NCBI GenBank assembly: GCA_019456165.1
Contig: VRUJ01000007.1
Location: 48,597-112,596 of the forward strand
Length of the DNA: 64,000 bases
From: Chloroflexota bacterium
GTDB lineage: Bacteria; Chloroflexota; Anaerolineae; Anaerolineales; UBA11579
Direction of reading: 5' to 3'
The notes below the pieces were generated by a model that ran no database searches, was not told the DNA's origin, and worked only from the letters and a program-made list of their open reading frames with translations. This document shows, piece by piece, positions 33,744 to 43,257 of the stretch. A program made the translations under genes and the position numbers. Each line of letters starts with the position of its first letter. Positions within the stretch are counted from its first letter, which is position 1.

Positions 33744-34295
33744 TTAAATTGGCTCCATTATTGCCAACCAGTTGTTGGTTTCGCGTGGTGATTTTAGGCG
33801 CAGAGATGAAAACTGATTATTTTGTGGATTATCGAGCAGCATTTGATATCGCTTTCTCCTACGTTTGTAAATTTGCAGTGCATAAAGTAAAATTGATTCC
33901 CGGCTGAAAAAAGCCATCATCAAACTTTCTCGGTTTCAGCTCCAAAGTAGTTCCCAGGTGAACGAGCGCTTTAAAGTTCGCCTAATTAGCTGGGACATAA
34001 TGGACAATAAGGAGTAATCCAACCAAACAAGCGTATCCAACTGCCGCCAAATAATATCGCGCCCTTGACCATAATTTCCATTTTCCACCCAAGCCTGTTC
34101 CCTCAAAGCTTCTTTTACTTTTCCTCGAAATTCGCTTGAAGAGGGCTTGCTCCAATTTGGCCCCCAATGGATCGCGTCTAATTCAATGTGTTCAATCCCC
34201 AGAACTTCGCTTATTTTTTTAGCTGTGTAAGTTTTACCCGATCCCGTTGTGCCTACCACGTGGATACGATTTCCGATGGGATTAATTTCCGTCAT
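33744..34295 (-). pseudogene. P-loop kinase (topology-modulation/adenylate-kinase-like) with in-frame UGA
   Basis: The frame starts at ATG 34295 with a Walker A motif (VVGTTGSGKTYTAKK) and IELDAIHWGPNW, LVWLDY and LIRRTLKRS, typical of FlaR/topology-modulation ATPases. It meets TGA at 33936-33938 (codon 120) and continues without another stop to TAA 33744-33746: NRESLMMAFFSRESILLYAL ... RLKSPRETNNWL. The family reads LWNGNRES at the break, so the UGA sits on the glycine codon (GGA to TGA). With it the total is the usual ~183 codons. Selenocysteine is not expected there and the only nearby hairpin is weak. A single nonsense mutation or sequencing error is the simplest reading. Confidence 0.7.
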
Positions 34296-34331
34296 TAAGT
34301 TAGGTAAAATGAATCTATCAGGTTTGTAGGA

Positions 34332-35909
34332 TTAGATATTTTTCAATATCTCCCGAGCAGCATTATACCCAGGTGCAGCGGTAACTCCACCGCCAGGATG
34401 GGTTCCTGCGCCACACAGATAGAGATTTTCTATTGGAGTTTGGTATTGTCCGTATCCAGCAATTGGGCGCATAAAGAGCAATTGATCTAAACCCATCTGG
34501 CCGTGATAAATACTTCCCTCGGTCAGGCTGTATTCGCGATCCAAATCTAGAGGCGTAAGCATCTGGCTGTGGAGCATGATATCTTTTAATCCTGGGGCGT
34601 ATTCAGCAATAGTGTCAATGATGTTTTCTTCTAGCGTTTGGCTGTGCTTTTCCCAATCCCTACCGCGTAAATTATAAGGAGCGAACTGCATAGTGACGGA
34701 CATGACATGCTGACCAGTTGGCGTTAAAGAATTATCTGTTTTCGAAGGAATAACAATATCTAAATATGGCTTGTCGGAAAAATTCCCATATTTGGCGTCA
34801 TCATAAGCGCGTTCCAAGTATTCCAAGTTTGGGCAAATGATGATGTGTCCGCTCAGTTGTTCATCGTGCTGTGTCCCAACAAATTCTGGCAGCTCCTGTA
34901 ATGCTAAATTTAATTTGGCGGTGCTGCCGCGGAACTTGATATTACGCACACGACGCATCTCCCGAGGTTCTAGCTTTGCTGGTCCTAGCATCTCTAGCAA
35001 AGTTCTTTGAGCATCGGTATTGGATACGACAATCTTGGATGCGATCTTTTCGCCTGTGGAGAGCATTACGCCGGAAGCTTGAAAATTCTTAACCAAGATC
35101 TGCTCAACGTGTGTATCTACCTGTATTTCAGCCCCATATAGTCGCGCAGCTTTGGACAATGCTGCGGACAGATTACCTATTCCACCCCGCACGAAGCGGC
35201 AAGATTTGAAACCGCCGCCAGGAATTCCCATCTGCTGGTAAAGCATCATAAACGCGGTTCCAGATGATTGCGGACCTTGCATACTTCCACTCACGCCTTG
35301 GGCTCCCAAAACACCTTTCAGCAAATCGGATTCGAACCACTCGTCTAGTAACTCAACGGCTGTCATGGGTAAAATGCGTAGCAATTCAACCATGTCTTTA
35401 TCCCCCAGGCGTTTAATATTCAATGCTGTTTTGACCCAGGGTAACAGACTGTTAAGACTGGCTTGTGTAATGTTTGGCGGGGTTAGAGTTGTGATGCCGC
35501 GTAACGCTGATACTAATTTCTCAATCAGATTTGCATAATCAGGGAATTTATTTGCATCAGATTCAGAGATGTGGGCAAGATCGGATGCGGTTTTGCGAGG
35601 ATCTCGCCAAATTGTAAGAGAATTGCCCTTGACTTGAGGAGCATACCCTAGAACTGGGGGTAAGATAAATTCCAGACCATACTTTTTTAAGTTGAGCTCT
35701 GCGATCACTTCCGGTTGCAATAGACCAGCATCAACTGCGCCTGTATTGAATTTAAATCCTGGAAAGATCTCCTCTGTGCCAGCGGAGCCTCCAAGCGAAT
35801 TCCTCTGCTCGAGAACTAATATTTTTAAACCCTGCTTTGCAAGCAATGCAGCCGTGGTCAATCCATTGTGACCAGCACCGATGATTATTACATCGTAATC
35901 TTTGGTCAT
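34332..35909 (-). CDS. PYROXD2/CrtI-like FAD oxidoreductase
   Basis: A 525-residue flavoprotein. The FAD motif is VIIIGAGHNGLTTAALLAK, followed by LVLEQRNSLGGSAGTEEIFPGFKF, and the C-terminal FAD-closing motif is YLCGAGTHPGGGVTAAPG. This layout is that of phytoene-desaturase-related proteins of the PYROXD2 type, whose substrates are not established. The start overlaps the stop of the paralogue upstream by one base (TAATG), so the two are translated together and perhaps form a heteromer. Together with the GcvT-like gene they form a three-gene unit. Confidence 0.87.
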   Translation of the reverse strand: MTKDYDVIIIGAGHNGLTTAALLAKQGLKILVLEQRNSLGGSAGTEEIFPGFKFNTGAVDAGLLQPEVIAELNLKKYGLEFILPPVLGYAPQVKGNSLTIWRDPRKTASDLAHISESDANKFPDYANLIEKLVSALRGITTLTPPNITQASLNSLLPWVKTALNIKRLGDKDMVELLRILPMTAVELLDEWFESDLLKGVLGAQGVSGSMQGPQSSGTAFMMLYQQMGIPGGGFKSCRFVRGGIGNLSAALSKAARLYGAEIQVDTHVEQILVKNFQASGVMLSTGEKIASKIVVSNTDAQRTLLEMLGPAKLEPREMRRVRNIKFRGSTAKLNLALQELPEFVGTQHDEQLSGHIIICPNLEYLERAYDDAKYGNFSDKPYLDIVIPSKTDNSLTPTGQHVMSVTMQFAPYNLRGRDWEKHSQTLEENIIDTIAEYAPGLKDIMLHSQMLTPLDLDREYSLTEGSIYHGQMGLDQLLFMRPIAGYGQYQTPIENLYLCGAGTHPGGGVTAAPGYNAAREILKNI

Positions 35910-37486
35910 TAATTAATTTCCTTGAGTATTTTCAATGCAGCCAAGCGACCGGGCGTGCCGGTGATGCCCCCGCCGGGGTGGGTTCCAGAACCGCATTGAT
36001 AGTAACCTCGGATGGGGGTGTTATACTTGGCATAACCGGAGGCTGGGCGAAGAAAGAATAGCTGAAATAAACTTAATTCACCCTGGAATATATTCCCTTG
36101 AGACAAGCCGATGGATTGTTCAACGTCCCAAGGTGAAAGCACCTGCCGGTGTAGAATAATATCCTTAATATTTGGCATGAATTCGGAAAGTGCGTTAACG
36201 ACGTTGTCGCCGAGTTCCTCGCGGCGCTGCTCCCAAGTCCCTTCCCTTAGCTCATAAGGCGCATACTGCACAAAACAGGACATAACGTGCTTGCCAGGAG
36301 GGGCCATATCGGGATCAATCATGGAGGGGATGATGACGTCAATATAGGGTTGCTTCGAGATTTCTCCGTACTTAGCGTCATCGTAAGCACGCTCGATATA
36401 ATCGACGCTGGGGCTGATCGAGATTGCGCCACGCAGGTGTGGGCCTGGCCCGGGTATACAGGATAAATCCGGTAGAGCATCAAGAGCCAAATTCACTTTT
36501 CCGGAAGAACCGCGAATTTTGAATTTGTGGATCGATTCGACGAGATCGCTGGGCAGGTCGTTTTCTTCCACCAACTTCAAGAAAGTGAGTTTTGGATCCA
36601 GGCTGGAGATAATTATGTCTGCAAGAAACTCATCCCCATTTTCCAATGCAACTCCAGTAGCCTTCCCATTTTTAACAATAACATTGCTAACGGGAGCATT
36701 AGTTCTGATTTCTGCGCCAAACTCGCGGGCAGCTCCAGCGATAGAATTGGAGATTGCTCCAGTTCCACCTTTGGCGAAGCCCCAGGCTCGGAAAACTCCA
36801 TCAATCTCGCCCATGTAATGATGTAGCAAAACGTAAGCTGTTCCGGGAGAACGCGGACCGAGGAAGGTGCCGATGATGCCGCTGGCCGACATGGTGGCGA
36901 TCAATGGATCGGTCTCAAACCATTCTTCGAGAAAGTCGGCGGAACTCATGGTCATCAGTTTAAAGAGTGTGAAAAATTGTTCTTCTCCGATACCCAAAAA
37001 ATGTTTGCTCATTTCTAGCAAGCCTAAAAGATCCTTTGGTTTCAATGATGTGGGATCTGGCGGGATAATGCCCAGGATGTATTTCACAGCTTTGGCCATA
37101 AAATACATGCTTCTGCTGTACTCTTCATATGCTTCGGCATCGCGCTCCGAGAACCGGGCGATGTTGCGTAAAGTGCGGTGGTGGTCGATATCTCGATAGA
37201 GGTAGTCTCCGTCCGGAAGAGGGGTGATCGTGCTTTCTAAGGGTAGGATAGTGAGACCGTGTTTAGGAAGATTTAGATCACGTACAATTTCTGGGCGCAA
37301 CAAACTTACTACGTACGAGAATACGGTGAATTTAAATCCTGGATAAATTTCTTCGGTAGCTGCCGCTCCCCCAAGTATATGACGCCGCTCCAGGACAATG
37401 ACCTTTTTACCAGCTTTGGCTAAATACGCGGCGGCTACTAACCCGTTGTGGCCCCCGCCAATAATGATCGCGTCGTATTTATTCAT
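35909..37486 (-). CDS. PYROXD2/CrtI-like FAD oxidoreductase (paralogue)
   Basis: A 525-residue paralogue of the next gene, with VIVLERRHILGGAAATEEIYPGFKF, YDDAKYG, GNIFQGELSLFQLFFLRP and QCGSGTHPGGGITGTPG. I chose the ATG at 37486 (MNKYDAIIIGGGHNG) because the dinucleotide motif must be close to the N-terminus; it overlaps the GcvT-like gene by 8 bp. Tandem copies of this family in one operon suggest two consecutive oxidations or a heterodimer. No carotenoid biosynthesis genes accompany them. Confidence 0.87.
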   Translation of the reverse strand: MNKYDAIIIGGGHNGLVAAAYLAKAGKKVIVLERRHILGGAAATEEIYPGFKFTVFSYVVSLLRPEIVRDLNLPKHGLTILPLESTITPLPDGDYLYRDIDHHRTLRNIARFSERDAEAYEEYSRSMYFMAKAVKYILGIIPPDPTSLKPKDLLGLLEMSKHFLGIGEEQFFTLFKLMTMSSADFLEEWFETDPLIATMSASGIIGTFLGPRSPGTAYVLLHHYMGEIDGVFRAWGFAKGGTGAISNSIAGAAREFGAEIRTNAPVSNVIVKNGKATGVALENGDEFLADIIISSLDPKLTFLKLVEENDLPSDLVESIHKFKIRGSSGKVNLALDALPDLSCIPGPGPHLRGAISISPSVDYIERAYDDAKYGEISKQPYIDVIIPSMIDPDMAPPGKHVMSCFVQYAPYELREGTWEQRREELGDNVVNALSEFMPNIKDIILHRQVLSPWDVEQSIGLSQGNIFQGELSLFQLFFLRPASGYAKYNTPIRGYYQCGSGTHPGGGITGTPGRLAALKILKEIN

Positions 37487-38684
37487 CGGTTCCCAGACTC
37501 CTCTTGCGTTTTGGGTTGAAAAATTTGGGCTTGACGATGACGGCATCCACTGCTTGCCGGGTGTACTCCACAGTTACCTCTAGCTTGACCGGTGTACCTA
37601 TTTTTGCGGCATTTGTTCTTACGCTTCCAAGTGCAATGTATTTTTTCAGAAGTGGGGAAAACGTAATACTTGTTGCTTGCCCGATATGGTCGCTTTGCAA
37701 GTAGATTGGTAAAGCAGCTCTGGAGGCTCTACCGGTTACCTGTGGGGGCAGGTTTTTGCGGCTAAATAAACTCTCAAGGTCAACCCAATCAATTTCTAAA
37801 CCAATAAAAGTCCATTCTGGTTCCTGAACCTTCTCTTCTTCTAAAGCCCGGCGGCCAATAAACTTATTCTCCCCAAATTTTACAGCCCAACCTAATCCGA
37901 TTTCATACGGGGAAGATTTTTGAGATTCTATAACCGCTTTATGTGACGAGTTGTAGTCTACTTCGATCAAGACCAAACCTGCTTCTATGCGGGCCATATC
38001 CAGGGCGGCCAAACCAAAAGGTGAAAGCCCATAATTCGTTCCTGTTTCAAATATGATATCCCATAATCTTTCAGCTTGTTTTGGATGCACCCATAACTCG
38101 TAGCCCAAATCGCCTGTATAACCTGTCCTGGTAATCGTAATAGGAAAATCATCGATTTTTGCTTCAGTCAGCCAAAAATACTGGAGCTTATCCAAATCAG
38201 CGCCCACGACAATTTCTTTGAGAATTTTCCGGGAATTTGGACCTTGCAATGCCAGGGCGGCTAATTCATCTGATACATTGACCACTTCTGACTCTAATCC
38301 ATATCCACAATCTTGGAACCAACGCAAATTTGGATCTGCGGCTGTGATGCGAAAATGATCCTTTCCTAGACGAGCGATGTTGCCATCGTCGATAACCTTG
38401 CCGTCTTCGTCACACCAGGGCGTGTACATGATCTGTCCTATTTCACATTTTGTTATGTCGCGGGTCATAATGCGGTCAGCATGGAACACTGCATCTGGAC
38501 CTTTGATCTCATACTTATAGAGTGGGGATACATCTAACAAACCAGCCGAGTTGCGAATTGAGTAATATTCGTGCTCGTGGTAAGGCTCATACATAACCGC
38601 GGCTAAGAAACCCGACCAGTTGGACCACTCATGGCTTGCAGTCAGCGCAGAAGTCTTTGCGTGAAACGGGGTAGGAATAGGCAT
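37479..38684 (-). CDS. GcvT/DmdA-like aminomethyltransferase-family protein
   Basis: A 401-residue folate-binding protein of the GcvT superfamily. It has an N-terminal SIRNSAGLLDVSPLYKYEIKG, the block MYTPWCDEDGKVIDDGNIARL, LALQGPNSRKIL, ITRTGYTGDLGYELWVH and the C-terminal barrel with FIGLEID. The tetrahydrofolate-dependent family includes glycine-cleavage T protein, DMSP demethylase and sarcosine/dimethylglycine dehydrogenase domains. The residues do not settle which. Next to FAD oxidoreductases it might take up one-carbon units released by amine oxidation; that is inference. First gene of the unit ending at 34332. Confidence 0.83.
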   Translation of the reverse strand: MPIPTPFHAKTSALTASHEWSNWSGFLAAVMYEPYHEHEYYSIRNSAGLLDVSPLYKYEIKGPDAVFHADRIMTRDITKCEIGQIMYTPWCDEDGKVIDDGNIARLGKDHFRITAADPNLRWFQDCGYGLESEVVNVSDELAALALQGPNSRKILKEIVVGADLDKLQYFWLTEAKIDDFPITITRTGYTGDLGYELWVHPKQAERLWDIIFETGTNYGLSPFGLAALDMARIEAGLVLIEVDYNSSHKAVIESQKSSPYEIGLGWAVKFGENKFIGRRALEEEKVQEPEWTFIGLEIDWVDLESLFSRKNLPPQVTGRASRAALPIYLQSDHIGQATSITFSPLLKKYIALGSVRTNAAKIGTPVKLEVTVEYTRQAVDAVIVKPKFFNPKRKRSLGTDE

Positions 38685-38831
38685 TTAAGTCCTTTTTTAT
38701 CAGATATTATTGAATATTGGGATATCCTGCCGGAAGGATTATAGTATAGTTTTCGCTTGAGTCAATTCGTCTGCGCTATGTGTTTACGGGGAGATGCGTT
38801 AGAATTATGGGAATTATTAGGCCAAGACAAT

Positions 38832-39503
38832 ATGGAAGATATTATTGAGCTACGAGATGAAGTAATTCGCGTTATTGAAACCTTGAATGAGGTCATCTCA
38901 GTCAACAACGAGTTGTTTCATATTGGTTTAATCACTTCTACAGGTGGAAATATCAGCGCCAGGATTCCCGGTAGAGAAAACGAAATATGGATCACACCTA
39001 GCGGAATTTACAAAGGTAGTCTGCTTCCCGAATTGTTAACATTGATAGATATTGATGGGGAAGTGTTGGCTGGGGATTTTCCTGCTTCGAGTGAACGCTT
39101 AATGCACTGTGCGATATTAAACGAACGCCCGGAGATCGGGGCGGTAATTCACACACACGCTCCCCAGGCTGCTAACCTGGTTTTAGCTGAATTGCCTTTC
39201 CTGCCAATATCTACTGAAGCTGCTAGTATTGGAGACATACCCCGGATTCCGTTTTTCATGCCGGGCACCCCAGAACTTGGAAAAGCTGTGGTTGAAGCAT
39301 TGGGGAAAGGCGTCGCCGTGTTCATGCAGAATCACGGCCTGGTCGTAGCTGGGCGAAACCTGCGACAGGCGGCTGACTACACTCAAATAATCGAGCAGAC
39401 AGCCGAGAAAATTCTTACGTGCTATGCACTGGGGAAGGAGCCGCCAGTCCTTCCTAAAGACGTGGTTGAAGATATCCGCGGCAGTAATGAGCTCGTTGGG
39501 TAA
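38832..39503 (+). CDS. Class II aldolase/adducin-family protein
   Basis: A 223-residue protein of the fuculose-phosphate-aldolase type. It has GNISARIPG, ITPSGI, SSERLMHCAI, the zinc-ligand motif AVIHTHAPQA and a further ligand in MQNHGLVVAG. In this family zinc stabilises an enediolate in retro-aldol or epimerase reactions on sugar phosphates; the substrate is not deducible. ATG 38832 is chosen because conserved sequence begins there; an upstream TTG at 38757 would add a non-conserved segment. It is divergently transcribed from the GcvT-like gene. Confidence 0.82.
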   Translation: MEDIIELRDEVIRVIETLNEVISVNNELFHIGLITSTGGNISARIPGRENEIWITPSGIYKGSLLPELLTLIDIDGEVLAGDFPASSERLMHCAILNERPEIGAVIHTHAPQAANLVLAELPFLPISTEAASIGDIPRIPFFMPGTPELGKAVVEALGKGVAVFMQNHGLVVAGRNLRQAADYTQIIEQTAEKILTCYALGKEPPVLPKDVVEDIRGSNELVG

Positions 39504-39530
39504 AGGATAAATATTATAAAAGCAAAGTTT

Positions 39531-41084
39531 TTAAGGGGCCTCGCGACGTTTTTTCCGTCTGGATCTCCGGCCGCGGCGCATCAAGCGCTCAATGAATGCG
39601 GCAAAGGTTTCCGGCTTAGGGTATTCAAGGTGAGGCCATTGTTCAAGTCCACGTGATTCTAAGACTGCATTGGCAGCGAACAAACCTGTAACGCAAGCGC
39701 GCTCAAGGAAGAATGCTGGCGTTGGGTGTCTGACCCAGTCCCCACAGCAGAAGATGTCAGTCCAAGGAGTGTTTATACTTAGATGGCGTTCTTTTGAGCC
39801 TAAACCAAATAATGTTTGGGTGGCGTCATTGCGTTCAATAATTTGGTGGATACGATGGCCGCGCAATTCCGGGAAAGCGCTTTGCACATCCGAGATGGCA
39901 CGGGTTAACAATACCGCATCGGATTGCTCTAATAATTCTGGCGGGCCGTATATATGAACCTCAATGGCGCTGCCACGAGTTGCCCTATGCCAGCGGCGGT
40001 ATTGGTCCTGGATTATGTGCAGCCAGAAGAAGTTATGAATTACGAAATCACCGCTGAAAATACCGCCCTCCGCACCTGGGGTTGGGGATTTATCAAACCA
40101 AATCCGCACCACCGCGGTTGCCATGCCCCTGGGCCAGAATAGCTCTTCTTTTGTTGCCATATCTGGACTATTTGCTACGATTTTGGACGTATTAGGCGCA
40201 TCCGTTGCCAGGACAATTTGCTTGGTTAACGAATAACCCATTATCGCAGTCTCTTCGCTTTGCCAATCGATGCGCCAACTGTCTTCCCGCTTTGTGATCT
40301 TTAAGACACGCGTACCCATTTGGATTTCACTCCCCATACTTTCAAGTTTTTGGATAAGCGGTTCGACTAGGGAGCTGCCGCCATCGGCAGGCATATATGA
40401 ATATGCCCACGAATCCCTACGCAACAAAGTGTAGAAGCGTAAGAAAGCGATGAAGCCAGATAATGGGATTTCCTCTGGTTCGGCAGCCATGCCATTGCGC
40501 GCCAGTCCGACGAAAAAAGCTCGCACCGCTGGTGACCACCTTTTTACCAAATAGCTGAGACGTAGATCTTTCAAGGGTTGATCCTCAGCAAATGGATCGA
40601 TGCCGACTCCCCAGAGAAGACTCCACCAAACCAAAGGCAGCGAGAGCCAATCGCGAATCCCTAACATACCCAAAAATCTAGGCCGCATAAACAAATTGAG
40701 GTAATGTAAGGGCGCAGGCAGGGGGCTGAAGCGAATTGCTGTTCCTACACGGGCTCTTTTTACTTTGCTTCCGCGTTTATATATCCAAGTTTCTTCAAGT
40801 GCGGGAACAAACATTGGGCGGATTTTGTGGCGAGCGAGGAGCGCCTGGAGATTGCGATAAGGTGACCAAATTCCATGGACTCCGTGTTCGCCTCGGAAGC
40901 GCCAGCCGTCGATCTCGACCTCAACTCCCCCGGATACACGGCCGCCGGCGAACTCTGGATGTGCTTCAAGTACGAGAGGTGGTATGCCGCGTTCGGCGAG
41001 GTGTATTGCGGTGGATAAACCTGCCAAACCTGCTCCAACAACGATCACTTCGGCAAGGTTATCTAGATTTTGTCTGACTGGCAT
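39531..41084 (-). CDS. NAD(P)/FAD-dependent oxidoreductase (carotene-desaturase-like)
   Basis: A 517-residue flavoprotein with EVIVVGAGLAGLSTAIHLAERG, LVLEAHPEFAGGRVSGG, RGEHGVHGIW and a C-terminal DIFCCGDWVRHPTPAFFLERACVTGLFAANA. It belongs to the amine-oxidase/zeta-carotene-desaturase superfamily; the substrate is unknown. The C-terminus is very basic (RLMRRGRRSRRKKRR). I chose the ATG at 41084, 5 nt after the previous stop, giving a Rossmann motif near residue 15. It is last in a three-gene minus-strand unit with the reductase at 41090 and the radical SAM gene at 42187. Confidence 0.83.
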   Translation of the reverse strand: MPVRQNLDNLAEVIVVGAGLAGLSTAIHLAERGIPPLVLEAHPEFAGGRVSGGVEVEIDGWRFRGEHGVHGIWSPYRNLQALLARHKIRPMFVPALEETWIYKRGSKVKRARVGTAIRFSPLPAPLHYLNLFMRPRFLGMLGIRDWLSLPLVWWSLLWGVGIDPFAEDQPLKDLRLSYLVKRWSPAVRAFFVGLARNGMAAEPEEIPLSGFIAFLRFYTLLRRDSWAYSYMPADGGSSLVEPLIQKLESMGSEIQMGTRVLKITKREDSWRIDWQSEETAIMGYSLTKQIVLATDAPNTSKIVANSPDMATKEELFWPRGMATAVVRIWFDKSPTPGAEGGIFSGDFVIHNFFWLHIIQDQYRRWHRATRGSAIEVHIYGPPELLEQSDAVLLTRAISDVQSAFPELRGHRIHQIIERNDATQTLFGLGSKERHLSINTPWTDIFCCGDWVRHPTPAFFLERACVTGLFAANAVLESRGLEQWPHLEYPKPETFAAFIERLMRRGRRSRRKKRREAP

Positions 41085-41089
41085 ATATT

Positions 41090-42175
41090 TTAGTTTCCTT
41101 GAGATCGTGAAATTTGTAAACCCCAATGTTTTTCTCCGTAATTGAGCAGCGCATTGGGTTCAAGAGCGATAGATGGAGCCAATACTCCTGACTTATTGTA
41201 ATTCGGCTGGGTCATTTGATGGGCGGCATATGCAACGATCTTTGCTGTGGTTTCGTATACTCCGCGACCTTTGATGGCAATGCTATGTGCGTTATTGTTC
41301 GTTTTAGCATCAATTTTTATCCTGAAAACAGGATTAATCTTGCCGCCAAATGGAGATGAGGGGAAGAGAGTGGAGCTGGCGAAAAGCATCAGCTTGCTTA
41401 CAGGTCCCTGTGCTATGATTGCTAATAATGGCAATAATAAAGGAGCCCAAAGACGAGCATGAGAAGGAATTGCCAACCATGCGGTTACGTTGTCAACTTG
41501 CAAATGACTGGGGATGGTGATAATTTCACTGCTGGGAAAAGAAATGAATGATTTTGAGTGGTTGTTGTGCAACTCTTTGAGGGTTTCACGGCAAGGAAGC
41601 GAACTTTTCAGTCGACCTTCTCTAAAATTAAGCCAAGATGTGCCTAAAGATCGAATTGCTGAACGGCGGGTTCCTCGGCTTGTAACGGTTCCACCAAGGG
41701 TATATTTGATATCTACTTGATGAATTCGGGAATCCGTGTCTCTTGCCAAGAGTGAAGCTGCGCAATCAGCTAAGGTCACTTCTAAGCCGCAAGCGGGGAT
41801 TATGGCCGCATTATTTTTCTCGGCCAATTCGTTATAGCTTTGGACCCGGTATACATAACCAAGTTCGTTGGTAATGTCAAGGTAGTGGACACCGCGCAGC
41901 GCAGCTCGGGCTAATACAGGTTCGCCCATGTCGGTGAATGGGCCAACACAGTTGATCACTACTTGTGTGCCTTCAAATAAAAGTTCTAGGGAACTGGGGT
42001 CATCTGCGTCTGCAACCACATAAGGAATATGTCGTGGAAAGGAGCTGGATAAGGCGGCAAGTTTTTCTTCAGAGCGTCCGGCCATTCTGAGTCTGTCTGA
42101 CGATAGTTTAAAACGAGAAAGTTCTTCTATGATCAAACGACCTGTGTAACCTGTGGCTCCAAAGACGGTAATCAT
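41090..42175 (-). CDS. Saccharopine-dehydrogenase-like NAD(P)-binding reductase
   Basis: A 361-residue protein with ITVFGATGYTGRLIIEELSR at the start, AGRSEEKLAAL, VVADADDPSSLELLF, VVINCVGPFTDMGEPVLARAALRGVHYLDITNE-type core and IPACGLEVTLADCAA. This is the saccharopine-dehydrogenase/trans-acting enoyl-reductase family, which in mycobacteria works on lipid intermediates. The partner FAD oxidoreductase and radical SAM gene suggest a small isoprenoid- or lipid-modifying pathway, but nothing in the sequence names the product. Confidence 0.83.
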   Translation of the reverse strand: MITVFGATGYTGRLIIEELSRFKLSSDRLRMAGRSEEKLAALSSSFPRHIPYVVADADDPSSLELLFEGTQVVINCVGPFTDMGEPVLARAALRGVHYLDITNELGYVYRVQSYNELAEKNNAAIIPACGLEVTLADCAASLLARDTDSRIHQVDIKYTLGGTVTSRGTRRSAIRSLGTSWLNFREGRLKSSLPCRETLKELHNNHSKSFISFPSSEIITIPSHLQVDNVTAWLAIPSHARLWAPLLLPLLAIIAQGPVSKLMLFASSTLFPSSPFGGKINPVFRIKIDAKTNNNAHSIAIKGRGVYETTAKIVAYAAHQMTQPNYNKSGVLAPSIALEPNALLNYGEKHWGLQISRSQGN

Positions 42176-42186
42176 TGATGAGTTCT

Positions 42187-43257
42187 CTAGCCGGGTGAAT
42201 AGGTTGAAAGTTTTGCTTTGCGACTAGAAGGGAAGAGCAACAACTCGCGTAAATGAGAAAAAGGGCGGGCTTGCATGAGAGATGGTTCGGCGAAACATTG
42301 TTGAAAGCAGCTTGTACAAACCCTTGGAGGGGGGCCGAATTGATCGTATGCAATATTCAATGCCTCTTCCCATGAGTTAACCTCTAATAGATTACAGGGA
42401 CGCCCCCCATGTGTGCCGTTCTCTTTCTCAATTGGTCGGCAGGGATAAATCAGATCTCCATTAGGCATCACCCTGGGAACCAAGGATGGGTAGCATTGAA
42501 ATGGGTTGAAATCCTCCAAAGTTTTGAGATATGCATAGCTTCCTAAAATTGGCGCACCGCGTTTTTTTAGCTCTTGAAGTTTAGCGATAAATAATTTAAA
42601 CTCTGAGGAAATTAGCAATTCGTACCGCGGCCAATTATTAACTGCCTGGGGAGAGAACGAAATGATGAGATTATGTTCCAAGCAAAATTCTAAGAGTTGC
42701 TCTGCTTCTGAGATTGTCTCTGGAGTAAGCACACAATTAATGATCATCACGAAACCGAGTTCTCCCTGACGCTTAGAGTAATGTTTTATGTTATCGATTA
42801 TCTTCTCTGTAATTTTAGAGGAAGCATTTGTCACTGATTGTAATGAAGCTTGATCGGAACTTTCCAGGCTAATGACCAGACGATCAATATAGACTAATAA
42901 GGATTCGTGCTGATCTAACAATGACCCGTTTGATAAGATTGAGATGGATTCGAAACCTAAATCTAATTTAGCTTTGGCTACCAGTTCATCAATTTGAGGA
43001 TACAGCATTGGCTCTCCTCCAGTGAAAACAATGTTATCGGTTGCCTGGCGGATGATCTCCATCACCCGCATAGAATCTTTGAGGGGCAGGGGAGGCGGCA
43101 GTTGTGAATTCAAGCGAGCGCCAAAATCCTCGCAATAGAAACAATTCAGATTGCAAGCTGAGGTGATATGAAAAGTTACCACCAAGGGGTTGAGGATTTG
43201 GTCGTGGCGTGCCAGTTTGACTAAATTTTTAATATAATTTTTATCAGAAGCGCGCAT
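42187..43257 (-). CDS. Radical SAM protein with C-terminal SPASM-like cysteines
   Basis: A 356-residue radical SAM enzyme. The cluster motif is CNLNCFYC (within HITSACNLNCFYCEDFGA), followed by IVFTGGEPMLYPQID, ILSNGSLLDQ and LVISLESSD. The C-terminal region has YPCRPIE and VCTSCFQQCF, enough for one auxiliary cluster. No peptide substrate can be identified nearby. It starts the minus-strand unit that continues with the reductase and the FAD oxidoreductase, with gaps of only 5-11 nt, so the three probably work in one pathway. Confidence 0.85.
   Translation of the reverse strand: MRASDKNYIKNLVKLARHDQILNPLVVTFHITSACNLNCFYCEDFGARLNSQLPPPLPLKDSMRVMEIIRQATDNIVFTGGEPMLYPQIDELVAKAKLDLGFESISILSNGSLLDQHESLLVYIDRLVISLESSDQASLQSVTNASSKITEKIIDNIKHYSKRQGELGFVMIINCVLTPETISEAEQLLEFCLEHNLIISFSPQAVNNWPRYELLISSEFKLFIAKLQELKKRGAPILGSYAYLKTLEDFNPFQCYPSLVPRVMPNGDLIYPCRPIEKENGTHGGRPCNLLEVNSWEEALNIAYDQFGPPPRVCTSCFQQCFAEPSLMQARPFSHLRELLLFPSSRKAKLSTYSPG

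Noticed and set aside
33936-33938. General reassignment of UGA to glycine or another amino acid
   Set aside because: UGA is the normal stop for many intact genes in the window (for example OsmC, korA, the second DUF3179 gene), so the code is standard apart from context-dependent Sec.
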